64,000 nucleotides of DNA. Origin: Sthenelais limicola (lineage: Eukaryota; Annelida; Polychaeta; Phyllodocida; Sigalionidae). The notes under the pieces are model-generated. The model saw only the letters and a program-made list of their open reading frames with translations. It was not told the origin of the DNA and did not search any database. Below are positions 55,499-64,000 of the stretch, piece by piece. Numbering within the stretch: the stretch's first letter is position 1; each line of letters opens with the position of its first letter. The stretch covers positions 80,531,178 through 80,595,177 of the forward strand of contig OW804098.1 of NCBI GenBank assembly GCA_942159475.1, given 5' to 3'. The position numbers were made by a program, and so were the translations under genes.

Positions 55499-58400
55499 CT
55501 GCCAATGCAATAAGTAAAGCAAATTCTGATTCATGATAATGGATGTGCTACATGTATGACCTTTTTTTTTTCTTTTTTTTTTCAAAAAGAAATAAAAAGG
55601 AATATATACCAGTCAATGTCATATACTATATGGTAGCATTCAAAAGATATAGATTACACGGTGTTATATATGTGCACGAATTGCATATATATATGAAGTG
55701 GGGTTATCCCATATGGTTAATTTGTAAGTGTTAAACCCACAAGGTAGTGGTTTAATGGGAGGTATAGTTCACTGCAACTCATTTATTATGTCCCAGGTCT
55801 ACCGCCAACATTCAACTATGTCTTTGAAATTTTTCTTTTTAGATTATCATTATGCATATATAATAAAACAGTTTATGGATATCAGCCGCTTAGAAAAACG
55901 CCCTAATTCACTTCAAACTTATTCCAGGTACTAACTCATTAGTTAAACTATCTATATTGTTGCACTCTGGATCTTGATGTATGTGGATGGTTTAATGCTT
56001 GTGCCAAACTTTAGCTTAAGAAATAAAAAGGAAGGGAGAATAATAGATTCAGGTAGAAAACAGATGAACAGACTGTAGAAACAGCTTAATTGCTGATTTG
56101 AAAGTACAACAGATCCCAACCATCTGGCTGGATCTCAACAAGTCTCATTATACAATGATGGAGCTTAGTCACTGCCTTGAACAGTTCAGGGGCTACACAT
56201 AGTATTCACTGACGTCACGGCGCTGATCGTGGCTCGCCATATTCTGTGTCAATCCTAGTGAACCTTAGCTGGACATGTGTGCTCCATGACTCGAAAATGT
56301 CATTTTCCGGCCGTTTTCACCTCCACAAGTTTGAGCGAATGTAATATAAAGTATGCTGATAGTCAGTTTTTAGTCTGTCATGAAGGAAAGATAAGTATAA
56401 TATCCATCTTTTAACCCTCGAAATGGGAAAGCCTGTTGATATAACGTGGTGCCTACCACTCTCTGCGCATACACACAATATGGCTGCCGGTGGAGTTGGC
56501 CACTGACTGGGGTGCCGTGAATACTATGTATAACACCCTAGCTAAGGCACAGACCAAACACTGTTCGCCTTGGGATTATACGCCAAACAGTGCACCAGCA
56601 ACCCCTCAATGTCAGTAATTAATCCTTATTATACTGGCATGTCAATAAATCAGGTTACATGACAGGTGATCCATGGCCCAGATGCAAGTCCAGATGCTAG
56701 GGGCCACATCAGATGCTAGAGCACCCCCCCTGATAAAGTCCTTATTTTATGGTTTCATTGAACTTATTGTGGGTGGGCCCTAGCGTCTGATGGTTGGGCC
56801 CTAGAGTCTGAAGGTTGGTGGGCCCAGGTTCTGAGGAGGAGTGGGCCCTAGCGTCTGAAAATAAGCAAAAGTGGGCCTTAACCCTACTACAGCAATGTCG
56901 GGCCCTAGCGTCATTGGGCCCTAGCGTATGTAGACCTTAACCCACTAGTTAACAATAATGAGTGGGTGAGAGAGTGAGTGAGTAAGTGAGTGAGTAAGTG
57001 AGTGAGAGTTAGTGGACTACAACTCCTGCAATACGTTTGTTGAATCTCACCCGATGATCCTGCAGAGCGCCAAGATATTCACTGGCGTAGACCAAAAACA
57101 CTGTGTTATCTGATGTGGGGGTGAAGTGGACATCATGCCTGGCAAGACATGTCTCATCCATTATCGTTCCTTTCCTCACACCTTGTGTTGAATAATTAGA
57201 GAAAGGTTCCACCATGAAGATGCACTGATGCATGCTGATAATTATACAAAACATTACTATTTATTGCCCACCCAAAGCCATACCTGGCTGAAAAGGTCAG
57301 GGTCAGGGTCAAGTAAACAGGACCGCTGGAGTTCTGGATTACCATACCCCTGGGTATGGTAATGGTGTCTGGGGTTACAGAAAGCATATTGAGAGGCATT
57401 TTTCAGATTCCCTTGTTTTGTCGCTAGGCTTGCTATTTGGAGAAACCTTTCGTTGGTCAATTTATGGATACAATTTGATGGGCTCAGATTGAATTAAAAA
57501 GATACTTACCTACCACCTGTCCCCTGAAGTCATGAGCATTGAAGGTGTTTCCCCTGAGCACCCACATGTAGCTTAGCTTAGGCTTGGTGTAGGGCAGGGA
57601 GAACTGAAATGCGTGGATACGCTCTATTGTGGGAAACCGGTTCAGACAGACGTCATACCAACGTCCAAACAGCCCTGATAATATGTAATTATTTTATATC
57701 AATGGTATGATCATAAATATGTCATATATAAAGTTTGCACAATGTATGCATGTATATTTTGTATAATACCTGATATCATAATTATAGTCCGGAACATTTC
57801 ATATTATTTGTATTCACTTGGTTCAATATTTTGTTTCAGCAAATACCAGTAACACTATTCTCAGAATCTGTACAAAGGTACACTAATATATTGTAAAACT
57901 TTGCTTACAGAAGCATTCAATCAAATAAAATCATCATCAATACTGGCAGAGATCATCTCAAAGTATATACATATCTTAGATTAATGCTTACATTCTCTCT
58001 TAAGAAGTAGTATCAATTCCTGATATGCCTGTCTTTATTCTTTATTAGTTGATTAATTAATCATTTACCTAAATAAGAATAATGAATGATTCTAAAATGT
58101 ATCTATCTATAAATATAAAAATAATATTTAAGTCATATTGTAGATATACCTCTGCCACCAGATGGTCTGTCTCCAGGGTTGGTGGACCAACAGTCTGAGA
58201 CGTCAGTTCGCACCACTCTACAGTCTATCCCAGCTTCTTGACATACTGCATGGCAATAGGGTTAAATTTACTTTATTCATAACGAAACCAAGATAGCCAC
58301 CATCATTAATTTTGCTACATGCTTCATTATACAGTATGTATATCTTCAAGCAGTAGTGTATCATATGTTGGTTTATGAGCAACGTTCGCCTCATTGGTGG

Positions 58401-58740
58401 TCTTCCCCTAAAAAAACCACATCTAGTCTATGAAATATCCATATATTATATACAATATTTCTACTTTAATAGATCTCTAAATATACAAATATTTGTTTAT
58501 TCATAATCAAAGCTAAACTGGTAACCACAGGCTTATACTTAGGTTTAAATTGTCTAATCTTTGAAATGGTGGTATTGTTCATCGACCAATGATTGCTTAA
58601 TATCTTCTGTTTTAAAAGGGATTGTTGAACACAAATTTAGTTTATTACCTGCATAGGCTATATCCAAGCCAAAGCCCCTGTGGACGCTGTCAGTGTCACT
58701 GTATAGGTGCACAAAATGACTCAACTTTGAAAATAGGCAG
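55355..58740 (-). CDS. 3' part of a CUB-containing extracellular protein, six exons found
   Basis: Six exons join in frame and end at the stop at 55355. The first (58740-58649) codes KLSHFVHLYSDTDSVHRGFG, then LDIAYA, the closing strands of a CUB domain (F.SD.S....GF...Y.A). The following ~250 residues contain a Cys-rich link (CQEAGIDCRVVRTDVSDC) and all-beta-looking sequence (YTKPKLSYMWVL, ITIPRGMVIQ, SGPVYLTLTLTF). They match no family I recognise. N-glycosylation sites (NSS, NYS) and Cys fit an extracellular place. The N-terminal part of the CUB domain and the start codon were not found between 58741 and the next gene. The upstream exon must end in phase 2. Confidence 0.75.
56760..57010. 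repeat. GGGCCCTAGCGTCTGA repeats and (GAGT)n microsatellite
   Basis: A degenerate array of GTGGGCCCTAGCGTCTGA-like units at about 56770-56940, then (GAGT)n/(GTAA) at 56961-57009. It lies just outside the 57051 donor of the CUB-protein gene. Confidence 0.8.
57051..57234 (-). CDS. CUB-protein gene exon
   Basis: MHQCIFMVEPFSNYSTQGVR, then CLARHDVHFTPTSDNTVFLV and SEYLGALQDHR. The acceptor ATTATCAG with phase 2 fits the exon upstream exactly. A different acceptor ten bases later would break the frame. Confidence 0.82.
57284..57368 (-). CDS. CUB-protein gene exon (85 bases)
   Basis: DTITIPRGMVIQNSSGPVYL, then TLTLTFSA. Phase 1 in, phase 2 out, which links the two flanking exons; without it they would not share a frame. 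Confidence 0.8.
57510..57674 (-). CDS. CUB-protein gene exon
   Basis: GLFGRWYDVCLNRFPTIERI, then HAFQFSLPYTKPKLSYMWVL and FRGQVV. Phase 1 on both sides, donor GTAAGT. Confidence 0.83.
58150..58245 (-). CDS. CUB-protein gene exon: Cys-rich link
   Basis: CQEAGIDCRVVRTDVSDCWS, then TNPGDRPSGGR. Phase 1 on both sides. Three Cys within 18 residues follow directly after the CUB end. Confidence 0.82.
58649..58740 (-). CDS. CUB-protein gene exon: end of CUB domain
   Basis: CLFSKLSHFVHLYSDTDSVH, then RGFGLDIAYA. Phase 1 out. The acceptor TTGCTAG gives phase 2 in; a later AG (TTTTCAAAG) is an alternative. Confidence 0.75.
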
Positions 58741-58759
58741 CTAGCAACAAAGCATTTTA

Positions 58760-60290
58760 AAGAGGTTGTGTATAGAACCTGATTCAAAATTTTTTTGAAT
58801 AAAGAATGATAAATTAGATAGTAGGTATAAACCTTGGCCCATGTCTTAAAGGGTGATGCATGTAATTGCAAAGCATTCAAATGTTCAGTAACAAATGAAA
58901 CAAATCTGATATGGCAAATGATTCAATTATCCGTCATTTGTAATTTAGGGTCAGCAGTTGAGCGAGAAATGAATGAACGCAACACACGGGAAGTATGTTT
59001 CAAAGCCAGAACCAAACCAAGTAGAAGAGATCGGCTATAATCTTTTTATTCCTTAAATATTAGACAGATTACAGCGATTACACAGGGCCTGGGCTGATTG
59101 GCTTATCCTGACGGGGCCAATTAATTACCTTGATAGATGAAGGATTCAATCAGCCACAGGTTAACAATAATTAAAATGAGTTGGATACAAGGCCAGAGTG
59201 ACCAGCATCATGCCTGACCAATCCCAATCCACACCTTGTCACCGTGTCCTGGTTATCTCCCCTCCCCTCTCCCTCCCGCTCTTAATCACTACTCCCCCTC
59301 CCCTTGCTGACCTGCTGGCCATTCCCCTTCCCCCTCCCTCCCACATGATCAGAATTTAAGATAACAGTGACGGGAACATAGGTGCATGTTTTGGAGGATG
59401 AAAAAGAAGTTCATGAGTGTGTGGCGGGAAGAAAGGTGGTTAGGCTTCTGAGCTGGTAGGGGGCATGGTAGATGCATTTCAGAAGAAGAACTTCAAATAA
59501 AGATTCAAGATAACTCAAAGAGGAGTCCCGAATTTTACAATATTATATATATGCTTGTTATATTTAAATATATTCAGTATTGTTTTAATTAAAAACGTCT
59601 GTTTGGCTATGTTTGACTGTAATCTGAACTTCATTTTAGGTGAGAGAAAATCTTTCTGCTTTTATGTGGGACCCATACTTTGTACGTAGAAGAAGGACAA
59701 CCCAACCTACTTTGTGCTTACATGTAGGACATCCAAACATACTTTGTACTTACATGTAGGACATCCCAACGTACTTTGTACTTACATGTAGGGCATCCCA
59801 ACATACTTTGTACTTACATGTAGGACATCCCAGCATACTTTGAACTTGCCTGTAGTATCCAAATACGGTGTGGTTGGTCTGCAGCCAACACAAGGGGGAG
59901 TATGACGGAAAGGAGGGAATATGTGTTACAACCTGAAAATTTCAAAATTGGTTTCATACATTCATAATATTCAATTTTCAATTCTCAACATTAATTAAAG
60001 TCCCCCTTATGTAACAGACTTTCGATTTTCAAAAGTTGGGATATCAGAAAATAGTTGGCAGAGCTCATTGGTAAATAAGTAATTAATCTGATAATAATTC
60101 TCTCTGTTGCCCGATGTACATATTGGATATTCCTGGGACTCCCAGATCTTGCAGTGTATGCTGATATGTAATCAAAATAATGAGATAATATCATTATCAA
60201 AACATTATTGTAACTTAATACAGAAATACTTTCATTCCTTCATAATTATAATTATGTAGTTGTTTTACCGAATTTTGGGCAAAAGTGTTC
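58760..60290. other. Region upstream of the CUB-protein exons, no exon identified
   Basis: The missing first half of the CUB domain was looked for on the minus strand (C..G.I.SP.YP pattern) and not found. Bases 59230-59345 are pyrimidine-rich. The rest is AT-rich. Confidence 0.45.
59695..59850. repeat. ~31-32-bp minisatellite, about five units
   Basis: Unit ACATCCCAACATACTTTGTA, then CTTACATGTAGG. The copies differ by few bases. Confidence 0.9.
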
Positions 60291-60296
60291 TGATAG

Positions 60297-60515
60297 GCGG
60301 TTAGAGCATGGGGTTATGGTGCTGCGTGTTGACTAATGCTGCCATGAACCCAAGACGAGGCATTAGCCGAGTCTGGTTCCGGCAGCCTTAGTCAACATGA
60401 AGCACCATAACTGAATGCTCTAATGCCTTTAGTCTCCTTTTGTTGGGCTGTTACTATCATCTGTTGGCCTGTTACTAGCATTTATTTAATACCCACAGAT
60501 GATTTGAATATACTA
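60297..60515. repeat. Foldback repeat related to 46.6 kb
   Basis: The hairpin at 60297-60427 has left-arm GGTTATGGTGCTGCGTGTTGA and right-arm AGTCAACATGAAGCACCATAA around GAGGCATTAGCCGAG. The right flank CTTTTGTTGGGCTGTTACTA is the inverse of 46588-46613. Orientation is opposite to the 46.6-kb copy. Confidence 0.88.
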
Positions 60516-60928
60516 GGCCCTCCAACAAACAACCTACTCATGTTTTTAATCGCTTGTGCACTGCCATATACTCTTCACTTTACGCGCACATCCCACTGTT
60601 TATGGGTTCACGTTTTACTACCGGAAGAGGCCTACGCGCAGCTGGAACGGCACCACTGCTCCCGCGCTAATACTAACCCACTAGAAACACTTAAGCATAA
60701 ACACTGAAGAAACCCATCATTTTAAGCAGTGTTCCCTACTGTAGCAAAATCAGTATTGACTTGCTTGGTCCATAGATTGATGTGTCTGACCGATGAAACA
60801 CCGATGAAACACCTACTTTACTTGCGTGCGTCTCGTTCCGCCTCCCCTTCTATGTTCCAAAGAATCACTTTCACATCAACAAGTAGCGGCTATCAACTTC
60901 CGCCTTGCTCACTCACAAGTAAACAAGT

Positions 60929-61038
60929 ATGGCTGATGCGCGTGTGTACACCACGGGCGAGGAAGCAGAGGCTTTCCTCACTTCTAACTGGAGGATTGGC
61001 TGGATCGGAGATATCAGCATGACAGGCGCAAATCTTTG
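60929..61038 (+). CDS. Exon 1 of the Crypton/QRICH-like gene
   Basis: MADARVYTTGEEAEAFLTSN, then WRIGWIGDISMTGANL; phase 2 out at GTACTAG. Without splicing the frame stops two codons later. With the ~62-base intron it continues exactly into exon 2. Confidence 0.6.
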
Positions 61039-62142
61039 GTACTAGTTTATCCCTGCTGATGGTAGTGACAGGGAATGGATGTTGGGACAATCACTCACAG
61101 CGTTATCACAGACCTATCCTCAGACGAGTCGATGGATCTACCGTCCAATCACACTTTCATAAAGGTAATTACTGTTGCAATCGCAGTTGGTTTCACCTTA
61201 AAGTACATTATAACTTAATGTTGCACATATTCCCATAATCCAGAAACTAAACGTACACTATTTATGCCACAGCCAAACACTCCGACCAGACAGTACGCCA
61301 GACACAGTGGCACCGACCGGGCCCAACCATTGACACCTTCCCGCCAAACCAGCGAAACATCCCCATCCCCAGCCAAGACTCCCCACAAGCGACCAGGACA
61401 ACGATATGTATCAATTCTCAAGCATAGGAATATTGCCACTGAGCCAGCATTCATGGTAAGTAAACACACATATATGAAATTTAAATTTAGCAATTTTTAA
61501 CCGTCCATCAGAGTCAGTTTAATACAAGACGCTAGTGATGAGAGTACGTCCCACCAATTGTTCCTACACACATTCAAACAAGTTAGATTAGCTATCACAC
61601 CTTGGGTCGCTGAAGGCACAGTGCACACATATTGCACTGACTCACAAGGTACACTGACCAATATATTATTACAATAACATCACAGCTTTATATGAGCCAG
61701 GCTCATGAGTTTTAATACTACTAGGCTGTGACGCTGTGACTTTAAAATGTAACACTCACAAGCTTCACTGACAAATATATTATTAGAATAACATCACAGC
61801 TTTATACGAGCCAGACTCCTGAGTTTAAACACTACTAGGGTGTGACGCTGTGACTTTAAAATGTAACACGCACTTTTTCCAAACAGCACCTACAGCCACT
61901 CAAATTAAGGATCAACCCTCATTTATCTTTATAGGACAGTAGTTCAGGCAACGACTTTGACTTCACTTTGACACCACGCCCCGCGGCACGTGACAAATCT
62001 ACTGCCAGCCCATCCAAGAAAAAAACAACAAATGAGCGTGTTTTCAACAAGAAAACGCCCGAAGAGATCGCTGCACTGATGGGGAAGTGCACATTGGCGA
62101 AAACCGCTGCAAACACGGAATGGGCATTAGTCATCCTGAGAA
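60929..62142 (+). CDS. 5' part of a gene with a Crypton/QRICH-like segment, four exons
   Basis: Four exons join in frame to about 188 residues and continue past a phase-1 donor at 62142. The start codon (CAAGTATGG) lies just after a CG-rich stretch at 60820-60850. The first two exons code an acidic head (GEEAEAFLTSNW.., DLSSDESMDLPSN). Exon 3 is a basic Ser/Pro/Thr-rich linker. Exon 4 ends NKKTPEEIAALMGK, then AKTAANTEWALVILR. The NT.WA...L/F pattern resembles the helical N-terminal segment of Crypton-type tyrosine recombinases and the host proteins derived from them (QRICH1, ZMYM, KCTD1-like). That would fit a nuclear protein, but the core recombinase domain is not in the window, so the family call is tentative. 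Confidence 0.65.
61101..61164 (+). CDS. Exon 2 of the Crypton/QRICH-like gene
   Basis: VITDLSSDESMDLPSNHTFI plus K; phase 2 in, phase 0 out (GTAATT). DLSSDES resembles a SUMO-interacting or CK2-type acidic patch, as inference only. Confidence 0.6.
61273..61455 (+). CDS. Exon 3 of the Crypton/QRICH-like gene
   Basis: 61 codons, phase 0 on both sides: a Pro/Thr/Ser/Arg-rich linker (TPTRQYARHSGT, SPSPAKTPHKRPGQ) of the kind seen in disordered nuclear proteins; KTPHKRP may act in nuclear import. Confidence 0.65.
61652..61879. repeat. 114-bp tandem duplication in intron 3
   Basis: Copies start CACTGACCAATATATTATTA (61652) and CACTGACAAATATATTATTA (61766). Both hold CATCACAGCTTTATA, ACTACTAGG and GTGACGCTGTGACTTTAAAA. 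Confidence 0.9.
61935..62142 (+). CDS. Exon 4 of the Crypton/QRICH-like gene
   Basis: Phase 0 in, phase 1 out (GTGAGT). DSSSGNDFDFTLTPRP, then SPSKKKTTNERVFNKK, then the helical EEIAALMGKCTLAKTAANTE block. A following exon may be at about 62806 (acceptor TTATTTCAG, KSLQKQLFKVAKGPL then TAG), which would end the protein early. Otherwise the gene runs out of the window. Confidence 0.65.
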
Positions 62143-62149
62143 GTGAGTA

Positions 62150-64000
62150 ATTAAAACCTACTCTTACATTGAGAGGATCACATATTGCAGGTCTATCATG
62201 CCCCAGTTACAGCAAAATTTCATTGCAATCGCTAACAAATCAAACCTCAACTAAAAATTAACAAAGACATCATACATCACAGATTGCAGGTCTATCATGC
62301 CCCAAATTGTCTATTGCGCTACTTGAAAGAGTTATAGCACAATACGCACAATGGGAGCCAGAAATTTCTTAGCCAAGTTATCACAATTAAATTTATCGGA
62401 CTGGAAAATTTGAGGCAGGACAGGAGCAATTTAATTATACTGACGGTGACAGACAATTGTCTTCCGATCTAATACAGCATGTCCTTTGTTTGTTCACTTT
62501 TGTGAGAGTATCTTTGTCCCGAGTTATGGTAAAGAATTTTTTTTACATGGAAACGTGAAGAGCACCAACATTAGTGTCATGCAGTTGGGTTTTTACAGGC
62601 AGTCGCTCATTTACAACATTGAGACATATGTCCGCCTACTGTAGGTCCCACGCAGGAATTAGTAGTCTACACCACCTATGGAGCACCATTGTTCTGGGTT
62701 CTTTTAATCGCACACAGCTATATTTAACCTACTAGTCATAAGTTTTGTATGCCTGCAACAGTTATAACTTGACATGGTTACTGACAAGGCTGATCATTAT
62801 TTCAGAGTCATTACAGAAACAGTTATTCAAAGTGGCTAAAGGCCCACTGTAGGTAACACAAGGAAAACATTAGTATACACCACCCCCGAGGTTTTTTTAA
62901 TCGTACACATTTATATTTAACCTACTAGTCATAATTTATTGATACCTGATACAAACACCAGTCTATATGTTACAGACGAGGGTAAGAGAACTGAGGTTCT
63001 TTTTAATGTACGACCTATCCATGTTTGATGTATAATCATTACGATTTGTTGTAATTGTTAATCATGCCTGTCACAGAAAATGACACACAATGGTTTCAGT
63101 ACGATTTCACCCCAGAGTAACACGTGCTGAATTATTAGTGTTATTTTTATTAAGGTACGCAAGCACACCCGCTGGCAGGTGCTGCAATTAGTGTAATCGC
63201 ATAACAGCTGTAACTACCTCATTGTCTACAATTATGGCGAAATAAAATGCTCAAATGGAAACAAGTGCTTCTCTCTCAATATGTAATCAATTCAAAACAT
63301 AAGTTGTGCCTACAACCAAGGGAAAAGCTACAGTAATAAAAGATAATTTTTAAGTAAATACCCCAAAATAATAATCGATATGAATTCTCTATAATTATGG
63401 CGAAATAAAATGATCAAATGGAAACAAGTTAGCGTTTTTTCCCAGGTATTGAAGACTATTGGGCAAAGGCAATTGCCAAGGTATACAACAATTCACTGGA
63501 ACAATGAGGTTGGTTGGGGCTTGGTTACCCGGCCCTCACTCTCTAGAAAAAGGGTAACTTGTTTTAGTACCCCACACACTAGTTATGCCTAGAGGGTGGC
63601 CGAATAACCGCTGACCTCACACTCCGCACTATCTATGCAAACTATCTATGCGTTTTATACCTCTAGTACCATAGTTACATTATTGACATATATACCTGTA
63701 CTTGTAGTATCCCTGAGTAAATTAATGTTTAATGTCTAAGCAAAGACTGCCACATATAGCTGTTATGATATATATACCCAAGAATGACTTGATAACCTCT
63801 GTATATACATGTCCTGTAAAGCGTAACTGAATGTAGTGTTCTGCACCTAATTACACTATTAATCTATGCTCCTAAATTGTTAAATTTGAGTTGGAGCCCC
63901 CATGTTGCACTGTTTTAGCCCTTGCATCCACCCCACACACCGCCAAAATTAAGACACAAATAGGCAGCACTCTGCTGCAATCATTTAGAGAAATCAAAAA
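62150..64000. other. Repeat-rich end of the window, no certain exon
   Basis: Several local direct repeats lie here: CATATTGCAGGTCTATCATG-type at 62190/62285, AATCG.ACAC.T.TATATTTAACC at 62705/62908, and ATGGCGAAATAAAATG at 63235/63400. No domain-bearing exon was recognised to 64000. Confidence 0.5.

Noticed and set aside
59695..59850. Possible CRISPR-like or coding repeat
   Set aside because: Units of ~32 bp abut without unique spacers; it is a minisatellite.

Overview
The window is nuclear DNA of an animal. It is AT-rich and gene-poor, with split genes using GT..AG introns (one about 60 bp, others over 2 kb) and very many repeats. The mix of TSP1, SRCR, PAN and EGF-like modules in one secreted protein, together with the non-LTR, Helitron and MITE content, fits a marine invertebrate. 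A sponge or another early-branching metazoan is my best guess, but the sequence alone does not decide the species.

Layout. Bases 1-16,000 hold two intronless paralogous genes for type II membrane, glycosyltransferase-like proteins (4149-5234 and 14167-15324). Each lies downstream of a copy of the same ~1.3 kb repeat block, so they look like products of a ~10 kb tandem segmental duplication. Bases 16,350-21,530 are a decayed minus-strand non-LTR retrotransposon. Its ORF2 (endonuclease plus reverse transcriptase) is broken by frameshifts and a stop. Its putative ORF1 is mostly open and joins an L1-type RNA-binding module to a NADAR domain (ADP-ribose chemistry), which is the most unusual coding feature here. 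Bases 21,700-30,500 are a graveyard of mobile DNA: LTR-like debris, LINE 3' ends, a 407-bp MITE with 41-bp inverted repeats, a 667-bp non-autonomous Helitron, a tRNA-like SINE candidate and a G-quadruplex-prone tract.

Bases 30,773-40,874 (+) encode a secreted mosaic protein in 12 exons: signal peptide, repeated charged linker, PAN/Apple-like, EGF, two TSP1, one SRCR split over two exons, then five TSP1. Introns after the EGF exon are all phase 1. Bases 43,335-50,677 (-) encode a complete nine-exon classical short-chain dehydrogenase/reductase of 266 residues. Bases 55,355-58,740 (-) are the 3' part of an extracellular protein with a CUB-like C-terminal half followed by unrecognised sequence. 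Bases 60,929-62,142 (+) are the first four exons of a gene whose last exon resembles the N-terminal segment found in Crypton-derived (QRICH/ZMYM-type) proteins.

Between and inside these genes lie at least five long foldback hairpins (46.6, 46.9, 49.0/49.6, 53.9 and 60.3 kb) sharing an architecture: long arms around a short loop that can itself pair. Exon borders were placed by hand from splice signals, reading phase and domain continuity; all chosen junctions keep frame.
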